Assembly (NCBI RefSeq): GCF_020829495.1
Contig: NZ_JAIVFQ010000013.1
Span: 1 to 64,000, forward strand
Length of the DNA: 64,000 nucleotides
Direction: 5' to 3'
DNA from: Nostoc favosum CHAB5714
Lineage (GTDB): Bacteria; Cyanobacteriota; Cyanobacteriia; Cyanobacteriales; Nostocaceae
Made by a program: the position numbers and the translations under genes
Notes under the pieces: model-generated
The model's database searches: none
What the model was told of the DNA's origin: nothing
What the model saw: the letters and a program-made list of their open reading frames with translations, nothing else
Part shown: piece by piece, positions 45,124 through 53,486 of the stretch
Layout: every line of letters starts with the position of its first letter
Numbering within the stretch: the first letter of the stretch is position 1

Positions 45124-46092
45124 ATGACTTATCTAGAAACAGCAGCGCAATTCTACCGCGAAGTTGCCGAAACCCCGCAAGTTGGACTTTGTTGCGTGCA
45201 AAGTACACCCCTGCAACTACCAGGATTGAAAATTCCTTTGCCAATGCAGGAAATGAACTATGGTTGTGGCACTACCGTTCACCCCACCGAACTAGGAAAC
45301 CAACCTACTGTGCTGTATGTCGGTGTTGGCGGCGGCTTAGAAGCGTTGCAATTCGCTTATTTTTCCCGCCATGCAGGTGCTGTAATTGCCGTTGAACCGG
45401 TTGGGGCCATGCGGGAAGCTGCTGCACGCAATCTGGAAATTGCTGCTCAAGAAAACCCGTGGTTCGACACCAGTTTTGTAGAAATCCGCGAAGGCGATGC
45501 TTTTAACTTACCCGTTGCTGATCTTCGCGTCGATATCGTGGCGCAAAATTGCCTTTTCAACATCTTTGAACCAGAAGATTTAACCCGTGCTTTAAAAGAA
45601 GCCTATCGGGTATTAAAACCAGGCGGACGCTTGCAGATGAGCGATCCAATTGCCACTAGTCAAATTCCAGCACATCTTCAACAAGATGAACGACTCAGAG
45701 CCATGTGTTTATCAGGCGCACTCACATATCAAGAGTATACTGAACGGATTACAAATGCTGGTTTTGGTCAAGTTGAAATTCGCGCCCGTCGTCCTTACCG
45801 TCTACTAGATTCCCAGACTTATGATTTAGACGAACACCTACTTTTAGAAAGTCTGGATTCCGTCTCATTTAAAGTTGATATTCCAGAAGATGGTGCATGT
45901 ATCTTTACAGGAAAAACAGCAGTTTATGCTGGCTTGGAACCCTTTTTCGATGACTCAGCAGGTCATCTACTCCAGCGTGGGATTCCCGCAGCCGTGTGTG
46001 ATAAAACTGCTGCTAAACTTGCGGCTATCAAGCCAGCAGAAATAATTGTTACCAATTCAACCTGGCACTATAGCGGTGGTGGTTGCTGTTAA
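45124..46092 (+). CDS. arsM: Arsenosugar biosynthesis arsenite methyltransferase ArsM
   Basis: The 322 residues contain an N-terminal methyltransferase with cysteines typical of arsenic enzymes (VGLCCVQSTP near residue 20, NYGCGTT near 47), the SAM motif VLYVGVGGGLEALQF and RVLKPGGRLQMSDPI. The C-terminal domain ends in a Cys pair (YSGGGCC) after a 90-residue extension found in cyanobacterial ArsM-type proteins. It methylates trivalent arsenic as the first step towards arsenosugars. It is followed by a PiT transporter and arsS in the same direction. Confidence 0.88.
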   Translation: MTYLETAAQFYREVAETPQVGLCCVQSTPLQLPGLKIPLPMQEMNYGCGTTVHPTELGNQPTVLYVGVGGGLEALQFAYFSRHAGAVIAVEPVGAMREAAARNLEIAAQENPWFDTSFVEIREGDAFNLPVADLRVDIVAQNCLFNIFEPEDLTRALKEAYRVLKPGGRLQMSDPIATSQIPAHLQQDERLRAMCLSGALTYQEYTERITNAGFGQVEIRARRPYRLLDSQTYDLDEHLLLESLDSVSFKVDIPEDGACIFTGKTAVYAGLEPFFDDSAGHLLQRGIPAAVCDKTAAKLAAIKPAEIIVTNSTWHYSGGGCC

Positions 46093-46185
46093 TTTATTAA
46101 GAATTCAGGTGTCAGGAGCCAAAATTCAGAATAATTCTGTGCGACTGGGGAATGAATGCATAATTTGAATATTTCACAAATTGCA

Positions 46186-46234
46186 TTCTGAATTCTGGAT
46201 TCTGGATTCTGGATTCTGGATTTTGGATTCTGAT
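46186..46234. repeat. Heptanucleotide repeat (TCTGGAT)n before the transporter gene
   Basis: About five copies of TTCTGGA(T) lie just before the transporter start. They stay open in frame with the gene (FWILDSGFWILDSD), which can mislead start prediction. Confidence 0.85.
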
Positions 46235-46255
46235 TTCTTCTTTATAAACCCTAAA

Positions 46256-47215
46256 ATGTTGTTAATTAGTCTATTTATCGCCACGCTTTTTTTAGCATAT
46301 TCCAATGGTGCAAATGACAACTTTAAAGGGGTAGCAACGTTGTTTGGTAGCCGAACCAGCAGCTATCAAACAGCAATTTTGTGGGCAACTTTTACAACTT
46401 TAGCTGGTGCTGTTGCCGCGACTTTTTTGGCAAATACACTAATTACAAACTTCTCTGGAAAGGGACTAGTACCTGATGCGATCGCTAATTCACCAGAGTT
46501 TCATCTGGCAGTTGCGATCGCAGCTGGTTTAACTGTACTGATAGCCACCTTCATGGGGTTTCCCATTTCCACAACTCACAGTTTAACAGGTGCGCTGGTT
46601 GGCGCTGGATTAGTTGCGATCGGACTCAAAGTTAATTTTGCAGCTTTGGGAACTTCTTTTATTTTGCCTTTATTACTCAGTCCAATTATTGCTATTCCTT
46701 TGGGAGCAGGAATTTACAGTTTATCTGGCTATATTAATTCAAAATGGAATCTATCACTCAATCAGAAAATGATTGATATTTTCCATTTTATCAGCGCTGG
46801 AATTGTCAGTTTTGCTAGAGGCTTAAATGATACTCCCAAGATTTTCTCACTCATTCTAGTTATTGAGTATTTTTCGATTCAGGGAGGAATGATTACGATT
46901 GCGATCGCAATGGCACTTGGCGGTTTACTCAACTCCCAAAAAGTTGCAGTAACCATGAGTGAAAAGATTACTTCATTGAATCATACTCAAGGCTTATCAG
47001 CAAATATAGTAACTGCAATTCTGGTAATTGCAGCTAGTCGGTTTGGGCTTCCGGTTTCCACCACTCACGTTGCAGTTGGTTCTATTTTTGGAGTGGGATT
47101 GACTGGCAAAAAAGCCAATATGCGTGTTTTTTATCAGATACTATTATCGTGGGTTTTAACCTTACCAACTGCTGCAATTATTAGTGCAATAACCTACAGA
47201 TTATTGCAAGGATAG
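46256..47215 (+). CDS. PiT-family inorganic phosphate/arsenate transporter
   Basis: The two PiT signature halves are present: FLAYSNGANDNFKGVATLFG near the start and ISAGIVSFARGLNDTPKIFS in the middle, each with the G-A-N-D or G-x-N-D core, plus FPISTTHS and LPVSTTHVAVGSI repeats. About nine membrane segments are expected. PiT carriers move phosphate with protons or sodium. Lying between arsM and arsS, it may carry arsenate or serve phosphate sparing under arsenic stress; that is inference. The start is ATG 46256, since the upstream in-frame part is heptamer repeat. Confidence 0.9.
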   Translation: MLLISLFIATLFLAYSNGANDNFKGVATLFGSRTSSYQTAILWATFTTLAGAVAATFLANTLITNFSGKGLVPDAIANSPEFHLAVAIAAGLTVLIATFMGFPISTTHSLTGALVGAGLVAIGLKVNFAALGTSFILPLLLSPIIAIPLGAGIYSLSGYINSKWNLSLNQKMIDIFHFISAGIVSFARGLNDTPKIFSLILVIEYFSIQGGMITIAIAMALGGLLNSQKVAVTMSEKITSLNHTQGLSANIVTAILVIAASRFGLPVSTTHVAVGSIFGVGLTGKKANMRVFYQILLSWVLTLPTAAIISAITYRLLQG

Positions 47216-47258
47216 AAAAATTGAATATATTTCTACCATATTAAAGGAGTAGTAAGTA

Positions 47259-48263
47259 ATGCAAACTCAATCAAAAGTTACACTATCAACAGTCACACCG
47301 TTTAAAAACAAACTCAATTCTCCTTTGACAAAAAAGGGAATCACTGTTTTACAAATTAATCTAGGTAAGCGTTGTAACCTTGCCTGTACACACTGTCATG
47401 TCGAAGCTGGGCCAAAACGTACAGAAGAACTTTCTCCTGAAGTTTGCGAACAATTGATTTCGCTAATCCATAAATTTCCTGAAATTAAAATTGTGGATTT
47501 GACTGGTGGCGCACCAGAAATGAATTATGGATTTAAGCCATTGGTAGAAGCAGCAAGAGCAACTGGTAAGCAGGTGATCGTCCGGTCTAATTTGACCATT
47601 TATTTTGAAGATGGATTTGCTGATTTACCAGAATACTTTGCTCAACACCAAATAAGAGTTGTGGCTTCCCTACCCTGCTACCTAGCAGATAATGTTGATA
47701 AAATGCGCGGTGCTGGTGTTTTTGATAGTTCAGTCAAAGCTTTGCAGTGGCTTAACCAACTTGGCTATGGTAAACAGCCAAATTTAATTTTGGACTTGGT
47801 ATTTAATCCCCAATTACCTACGGATGAAAAATTTTCTTTAGCTCCCGAACAGACTAACCTAGAACGAGATTACAAAATGTTCTTGCAAGAACATTTTAAT
47901 ATTGTGTTTAGCAACCTCTTCACCATTACTAACCTACCAGTTGGTAGAACCAAAATGCATTTAGAACGGAGAAAACTGTACACCAGCTATTTGCAGTTTT
48001 TAGAGTCGCATTTTAATCCCGACACAGTTGAACATTTAATGTGCCGCGATGAACTTTCAATTGACTATCAAGGCAATGTATATGATTGCGACTTTAACCA
48101 AATGATGAATTTGCCTGCGAAAAATCGTAATGGTGAAACTTTGACAGTTAGCAACCTATTAGAATCTGGCGGTTTAGACCTAATTAGTGAGATACAAACT
48201 GCTGCTTATTGCTATGGTTGTACTGCTGGGTGTGGTTCTAGTTGTAGTGGTGCTTTGCTCTAA
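47259..48263 (+). CDS. arsS: Arsenosugar biosynthesis radical SAM protein ArsS
   Basis: LGKRCNLACTHCHVEAGPKR has the radical-SAM CxxxCxxC motif. The C-terminal Cys-rich end (MCRDELSIDYQGNVYDCDFN, CYGCTAGCGSSCSGAL) marks the radical SAM/Cys-rich family to which ArsS belongs. ArsS attaches a deoxyadenosyl group to dimethylarsenite-type substrates, giving the arsenosugar backbone. AAAGGAG before ATG 47259 is a strong ribosome binding site. The gene lies 43 bp after the PiT transporter, probably in one operon with arsM. Confidence 0.88.
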   Translation: MQTQSKVTLSTVTPFKNKLNSPLTKKGITVLQINLGKRCNLACTHCHVEAGPKRTEELSPEVCEQLISLIHKFPEIKIVDLTGGAPEMNYGFKPLVEAARATGKQVIVRSNLTIYFEDGFADLPEYFAQHQIRVVASLPCYLADNVDKMRGAGVFDSSVKALQWLNQLGYGKQPNLILDLVFNPQLPTDEKFSLAPEQTNLERDYKMFLQEHFNIVFSNLFTITNLPVGRTKMHLERRKLYTSYLQFLESHFNPDTVEHLMCRDELSIDYQGNVYDCDFNQMMNLPAKNRNGETLTVSNLLESGGLDLISEIQTAAYCYGCTAGCGSSCSGALL

Positions 48264-48458
48264 AGACAAATAACAGGGCTTACGCAAACTATAGCCAAAA
48301 CCCTTATTTTAAGGTAGTAGCAATTCATGTAGACGCAAAGCGGCTTCCCGCAGGGTATTGCCCCTACAGCGTATACCTGAGAGTATCATTGCAAAAAAAA
48401 GTCTGTTACCAAAATTGTTACGAGTGCGTTGTTATTGGGCAGTTACTACTATAGCTTC

Positions 48459-48525
48459 TTGACACTCCCCCAACTGAGTAAGTAACGCTAAAGCTCACTT
48501 ACTCGGAAAGTTGGGGGATTCTTCA
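48459..48525 (-). mobile_element. Right end of degraded IS200/IS605 element
   Basis: TTGACACTCCCCCAACT begins at 48459 and AGTTGGGGGATTC follows at 48508-48520, a hairpin with a nested GTGAGCTT/AAGTGAG-like loop. The reading direction is minus, matching the TnpB fragment to its right. The TTGACA(C) terminus equals the inverted GTGTCAA ends of the two other copies. Confidence 0.75.
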
Positions 48526-48824
48526 TGGCGACCATTTGAATCAGAGTAAAAATACTCCAATCCCACATCTAAACCTAATTCGCCATCAGCAATTCTAGAT
48601 TCAGATTGAACATCCACATCAATGCAGAATTGGCAATAGTAACCATCAGCTTTTCTGAGCAATCTTACACGCTTAATTGATTTAACTGGGTAAGTCTGGA
48701 TATCCCATTTACCAAGTAACTCGAATTCGTGGCGGGTTAAGCGATCGCCACTTTCTAAAGGAGGAATAAAAGCGCTATTATTTAAGCCATGTTCCACAGA
48801 AGCCGCCATTACCTGATTCCTCAT
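48495..48824 (-). pseudogene. Uma2 N-terminus fused to a TnpB fragment
   Basis: The first 35 residues (NSAFIPPLESGDRLTRHEFE) are the typical N terminus of an Uma2-family protein. After ELL the sequence becomes KWDIQTYPVKSIKRVRLLRK, ADGYYCQFCIDVDVQSE and ELGLDVGLEYFYSDSNG, the middle of TnpB with its first RuvC motif (G-L-D-V-G). The zinc ribbon and end of TnpB are missing, and the transposon right end follows. So a TnpB element entered an Uma2 gene and then lost most of itself. Confidence 0.8.
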
Positions 48825-48945
48825 CCGCAGGAGTTGTAGCTTGAATTTAACATAGTGGAGCGCGATGTCTTCTACAAGCTGCCGAGAGGGCGTCTATGCA
48901 AATGGGAAAATGAGAGCAAGCAATAAAAATCTTTCTCATTTAACC

Positions 48946-49962
48946 ATGACAATTATCTTTACAGAAGCTGACTTTGATGAACTATGGCAAGAAGGTTTAG
49001 AAAGAGGTGAAATTACCTATCAATCCAATGATTTTGAATATATTGAAACCTGGCAACATGCACTTAAAAAAGGGTTTATTCAAGTCATCGAGTTACGTCC
49101 TGGACTCTACTTGCAGTTTGGTAATTATGAAACTCCCATAACTTGGGGCGAAGAGGGTCAACATTCTGAGGCTTTTCCCTTGACTTTAGCCTTTATCGTG
49201 ACAGGCGGTTGCAGAGAGCAAATTTACGGTATTAAAGAGGATAATTGCGAACAAGCAGGAGAAAATTATTTATTTTTTCTGCCCGGAACCCGCGAAATTG
49301 AGGTACACCCTACCGGACTTTTGCAAAATATCCGCATTCGAGTTGAGTCTCATCTGCTGCGAACTTTAACTGCAAGACAGGAAAATTCTCTTCCCGATGT
49401 CCTGAAGCCATTAATCGAAGCCGACTCAGTGCCTTTATTTCATCTAGATGTTGGCAAGATGACATCTGCAATGCATTTAGCAGTGCGACAAATTATGCAC
49501 TGTCCTTACCAAGGAATGATGAGACGTGTCTATCTAGAAGCAAAGACATTGGAACTCATTGCTTTGCAGTTTAGCCAACTGGCTGAAACTGACAAGTCTA
49601 GGGATGAGTACTTTAGCCTAAAACAGGATGAGTGCGATCGCATTTATCAAGCTAGGGAAATTTTAATCAATAATCTTCATAACCCACTATCTTTAATCGC
49701 ATTAGCGCAACAAGTGGGGCTGAATGAACGCAAACTCAAGCAAGGATTTCGTCATGTATTTGGTAATACCGTCTTTGGATACTTGCATGATTACCAAATG
49801 CAGCAAGCACAAAGGCTACTGTTAGCAGAAAAAATGACTGTTGCAGGAGTTGCAGCTAGAGTAGGTTATGCTAGCCCTACAGCTTTTTGTGCTGCTTTCC
49901 GACGCAAATTTGGCATTAATCCCAAGGCTTACCAGATAGCAGGTAGAATCTCTCTGGCTTAA
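48946..49962 (+). CDS. AraC-family transcriptional regulator (PchR-like)
   Basis: The C-terminal 100 residues hold two helix-turn-helices of the AraC type (LSLIALAQQVGLNERKLKQG and MTVAGVAARVGYASPTAFCA, then FRRKFGINPKAYQ). The N-terminal 220 residues (TIIFTEADFDELWQEGLERG, VIELRPGLYLQFGNYE) resemble those of siderophore-responsive regulators located next to TonB receptors in cyanobacteria. It probably controls the receptor gene that follows. The frame extends upstream to 48865, but that part is a repeat (CTGCCGAGAGGGCGTCTATG), so ATG 48946 is chosen. Confidence 0.9.
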   Translation: MTIIFTEADFDELWQEGLERGEITYQSNDFEYIETWQHALKKGFIQVIELRPGLYLQFGNYETPITWGEEGQHSEAFPLTLAFIVTGGCREQIYGIKEDNCEQAGENYLFFLPGTREIEVHPTGLLQNIRIRVESHLLRTLTARQENSLPDVLKPLIEADSVPLFHLDVGKMTSAMHLAVRQIMHCPYQGMMRRVYLEAKTLELIALQFSQLAETDKSRDEYFSLKQDECDRIYQAREILINNLHNPLSLIALAQQVGLNERKLKQGFRHVFGNTVFGYLHDYQMQQAQRLLLAEKMTVAGVAARVGYASPTAFCAAFRRKFGINPKAYQIAGRISLA

Positions 49963-50092
49963 GCTTCCATAACTTTATTTACCCCCCGCCTATCAGCGTC
50001 CCCCCTTACCAAGGCTACTGTGTGAATTACCTCCCTTAATCCCCCCGATATATTGGGGGGAAATCATAAATCTAGTTCCCTCCCCTTTATAA

Positions 50093-50386
50093 CTACGGTG
50101 TACACACAAGTCTTGGAAAGTTGCCCCACAGCCTTTTTATCCCCCCAACCCCTCTTGAAAAGCAAAGTTATTTCATTCCCTCAAAGGCTCAAAAAAGACT
50201 TGTGTTCTGAAAACGAAAGCACTTGTGTTCTGAACGAAAGCACTTGTGTTCTGAACGAAAGCACTTGTGTTCTGAACGAAAGCACTTGTGTTCTGAACGA
50301 AAGCACTTGTGTTCTGAACGAAAGCACTTGTGTTCTGAACGAAAGCACTTGTGTTCTGAACAAAAGCACTTGTGTGTACACCGTAG
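50093..50386. mobile_element. Miniature element with 19-bp perfect ends and 21-bp tandem array
   Basis: Ends CTACGGTGTACACACAAGT and ACTTGTGTGTACACCGTAG are perfect inverted repeats. CCCCTTTATAA flanks both sides (50082-50092 and 50387-50397), an 11-bp target duplication. The right half is eight units of about 21 bp (CTTGTGTTCTGAACGAAAGC plus A); the unit begins with the inner bases of the terminal repeat. The frames across it read (ESTCVLN)n or similar on each strand and are not called as genes. Confidence 0.9.
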
Positions 50387-50570
50387 CCCCTTTATAAGGG
50401 GAGGGGTCAAATTCATCCATAAACAGTCCGGCTTGAAGAGAAAAAAGTCCGGCTTGAAGAGAAAATCATTGCCCAAATCCCATATACTACTTGCAAATCT
50501 TTTTTAATTAGCTGAAAAAATTTAAGTACTCTTGCCAGTCAGATTAATAAGTGTGGTGTGTGGGACGACA

Positions 50571-53177
50571 ATGTTTAAACGACAACTCTTCGTGGTAAGT
50601 GTACTTTCTGTACTACTAATTCAACCTGCTTTTGCAAAAGCAATTGAGCAGATTCCCCAAGTAAAGGAGGACAAAAAAGGGTCAGTAGTGGCTAAAATCC
50701 CCCGATTGCGTGAGATTGATAAACCAGCGACCAATATTAAAGATTTGCTATCTCAATCTTCAACTCCTAACGCCCAGTCACCAGTACAAGTGACAGGAGT
50801 ACGGGTAAACAACACCGAGACTGGTATAGAAGTAATTCTCGAAACCAAAGAAGGTGAAAGACTAAAGGTAATAAGTCGCAATGAGGGAAACATATTAATT
50901 ACAGATATTTCTAATAGCCAATTAGCTTTGCCAAATGCGAAGGAGTTTCGCTCAGACAATCCAGTTGCAGGAATTACTGCTGTGACAGTTACTCAAGTAG
51001 ATGCCAATAGTATTCGGGTGACGGTAACGGGTGAAGCGGGAGTGCCAAAAATCGAGTTGTTTGATAGTGATGAAGGCTTGATTTTTGGTTTAACGCCAAC
51101 TGTGTCTACTGCACAGCAACCCCCAGCGCAAAACCCCATCCCGCCTACGGCACTCCCAAGGGAAGGGGAGGAGTCACAACAAACACAGCCAGAACCATCA
51201 ACTTCTACTGACGAACCGATCGAACTGGTAGTAACGGGTGAGCAAGACGGATACACTGTGCCAGAAGCATCAACTGCAACTAAGACTGATACACCTTTAC
51301 GTGATATTCCCCAGTCGATTCAAGTGATTCCTCAGCAAGTGATCAAAGATCAGGGGATTACGCGAATTACCGATGCGACTCGCAACGTTTCAGGCACAAC
51401 GATCGCATCGGGCTACGGCAACCTCATCGGAGATGTTCGGGTTCGTGGCTTCTATAGTGGTTTCTTGAGGGATGGATTTGCCACTCAGCCTTTCTTCATC
51501 GATGGCGGCAATATTGAACAGGTAGAAGTGCTAAAGGGGCCTGCTTCGGTGCTATACGGGGCATTAGAGCCAGGTGGAATCGTGAATTATGTCACCAAGA
51601 AACCCTTGAGTAATCCTTACTATGCAGTCGATTTAACTGCCGGAAGCTACGACTTCTACAAAAGTGCGATCGATTTGACTGGGCCTCTTACCAATGACAA
51701 ACGATTGCTCTACCGCTTGAATGTTTCCTATGAAAACTCCGGTAGCTACCGAGATTTCATTGACAATGATATTGTTTTTATCGCTCCCGTTGTCACCTAT
51801 CAGGTTAGCGACTCAACTGACATAACCTTAGCCTATGAATATCTAAACGCGAAACTAGGGTTTGATCGCGGTTTTCGACCTGTCTCTGCCTTTTTAAAGG
51901 TTCCTATAAATCTGAATATTGGCGAACCTGATGATTTTCAAGACAACGAGGAACACCGCCTCAATTTAACGCTGAATCATCGGTTTAATCAGAATCTACG
52001 CCTCAGAAGCGGCTTTCTCTACCTCTCTGAGAATTACAACAGTCTTGTAACTCAACCCGGAGAACTGGACGCAGACGGTCGCACGTTGACAGGTCGAGAG
52101 TACTTTGGCGGCCCGAGTGACGTTGACAACTATGCGTTGCAAACGGATTTGATTGGTGACTTCAAAACCGGTTCGATCGCCCATCAACTGCTGTTGGGGT
52201 TAGAATGGCGCAAAAGGTATCAGGCTGATCAGGGTATCGGTGGGGTTTATGAGGGGACATTCGATATTTTAAATCCAGCCTATGGCTTACCACGCATACC
52301 AAATCCCAATACTTTTTTCGAGCAAACCACCACCACCACCGGCATCTACCTGCAAGATCAGGTGACATTGCTCCCAAATCTCAAATTACTAGCTGGCGGC
52401 AGATATGATTTTGTGGAATACAGTAGTGGTGACGGTCAATCCGCGCCGACTGAATTTTATGATAGTGCTTTTTCACCCCGCGTTGGCATTGTCTATCAAC
52501 CGATTGAACCGATTTCGCTTTATGCTAGCTACAGTAGTTCCTTTGTTCCCAATAATTCTAGAACTGGCAGTGGACAACCGCTAGAGCCTTTGCGCGGGAC
52601 TCAGTATGAAGTAGGCATTAAAGCTGAACTTTTTGATAAACGACTCTCAGCCACACTCGCAGTCTATGACATCAGCAAAACCAACATTCCGACTACAGAC
52701 CCTGATGATAAGACTGGGAAAGACTCGATCGCAGTTGGAGAAGTGAAAAGCCGAGGGATTGAACTGGATATTGCGGGGGAAATTTCACCAGGCTGGAGAG
52801 TTATTGCTTCTGGTTACTTGAATGATGCATTTGTGAGCAAAGATAACCGTCTTCCCGAAGGTCGCCGCTTGACAAATGCACCAACTCAGGGGGCGAGTTT
52901 GTGGACAACCTATGAATTTCAAAAGGGTAATTTGAGAGGGTTGGGAATTGGGGCAGGGATGTTTTTTGTGGGCGATCGCACTGCCAACATCGAAGATCCA
53001 TTAACCCTTCCCTCTTATGTCAGAACCGATGCTTCTATCTCTTATAAACGCGATAATTGGCGGGCTGCGCTCAACTTTAAGAACATCTTCAATGTCAAAT
53101 ATTACGAATCAAATGACTACCTCACCTTCCCCCAAGCACCATTTACTTTACAGGGAACCGTTTCTGTGGAGTTTTGA
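50571..53177 (+). CDS. TonB-dependent siderophore receptor with AMIN domain
   Basis: A signal peptide (FKRQLFVVSVLSVLLIQPAF-AKA) is followed by an AMIN domain (residues 75-180, VQVTGVRVNNTETGIEVILE), a Pro/Gln-rich linker, a plug domain (PLRDIPQSIQVIPQQVIKDQ, VLKGPASVLYGALEPGGIVN) and a 22-strand beta barrel ending in FTLQGTVSVEF with the terminal Phe needed for outer-membrane insertion. It is the FhuA-like class that takes up ferric siderophores, probably hydroxamates or related. The start is ATG 50571; an in-frame TTG at 50532 is less likely. An AraC regulator precedes and a PepSY protein follows. Confidence 0.94.
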   Translation: MFKRQLFVVSVLSVLLIQPAFAKAIEQIPQVKEDKKGSVVAKIPRLREIDKPATNIKDLLSQSSTPNAQSPVQVTGVRVNNTETGIEVILETKEGERLKVISRNEGNILITDISNSQLALPNAKEFRSDNPVAGITAVTVTQVDANSIRVTVTGEAGVPKIELFDSDEGLIFGLTPTVSTAQQPPAQNPIPPTALPREGEESQQTQPEPSTSTDEPIELVVTGEQDGYTVPEASTATKTDTPLRDIPQSIQVIPQQVIKDQGITRITDATRNVSGTTIASGYGNLIGDVRVRGFYSGFLRDGFATQPFFIDGGNIEQVEVLKGPASVLYGALEPGGIVNYVTKKPLSNPYYAVDLTAGSYDFYKSAIDLTGPLTNDKRLLYRLNVSYENSGSYRDFIDNDIVFIAPVVTYQVSDSTDITLAYEYLNAKLGFDRGFRPVSAFLKVPINLNIGEPDDFQDNEEHRLNLTLNHRFNQNLRLRSGFLYLSENYNSLVTQPGELDADGRTLTGREYFGGPSDVDNYALQTDLIGDFKTGSIAHQLLLGLEWRKRYQADQGIGGVYEGTFDILNPAYGLPRIPNPNTFFEQTTTTTGIYLQDQVTLLPNLKLLAGGRYDFVEYSSGDGQSAPTEFYDSAFSPRVGIVYQPIEPISLYASYSSSFVPNNSRTGSGQPLEPLRGTQYEVGIKAELFDKRLSATLAVYDISKTNIPTTDPDDKTGKDSIAVGEVKSRGIELDIAGEISPGWRVIASGYLNDAFVSKDNRLPEGRRLTNAPTQGASLWTTYEFQKGNLRGLGIGAGMFFVGDRTANIEDPLTLPSYVRTDASISYKRDNWRAALNFKNIFNVKYYESNDYLTFPQAPFTLQGTVSVEF

Positions 53178-53241
53178 CCCCACCCTAACCCTCCCCTTAT
53201 AAAGGAGAGGGAACATAGTTCTTCTTCCCCCCTTTATCATT

Positions 53242-53401
53242 AGGACTTACGCACAGGGAATGGAAAACGAACCACAGAGAACGCAGAGAAGCCAGTGCGC
53301 CCTTGCGGTTAAGAGACTTGTTCGCTCTTAGCGTTCCCGAAGGGTAGCAACTGGCGCGTCACGGAGGAATGAGAGTTTGAGAGGGTTTTTGCGTAAGTCC
53401 T
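53242..53401. mobile_element. Miniature element with AGGACTTACGCA ends (compact copy)
   Basis: ATTAGGACTTACGCA (53239-53253) and TGCGTAAGTCCTAAT (53390-53404) are perfect 15-bp inverted repeats. The inside (CCACAGAGAACGCAGAGAAG, GTGCGCCCTTGCGGTTAAG) matches the outer element at 41.9-42.6 kb. TTCTTCTTCCCCCCTTTAT is present on both sides (about 53218 and 53410), a long direct repeat that is not the 3-bp duplication seen at the other copy. Confidence 0.85.
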
Positions 53402-53486
53402 AATCATGATTCTTCTTCCCCCCTTTATAAGGGGGGATTGAGGGGGGTAAAAATCAAGCCTGACATTATGCAAAGGAGCGTCTGCC

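Noticed and set aside
46181..46255. N-terminal extension of the PiT transporter
   Set aside because: It is a translation of TCTGGAT repeats; the family start is at ATG 46256.
48865..48945. N-terminal extension of the AraC regulator
   Set aside because: It is encoded by an interspersed repeat, and the family starts at ATG 48946.
50053..50507. Several overlapping frames of 79-114 residues on both strands, Cys-rich or basic
   Set aside because: They are created by the 21-bp tandem array, which stays open in all frames; no ribosome binding site or non-repeat domain.
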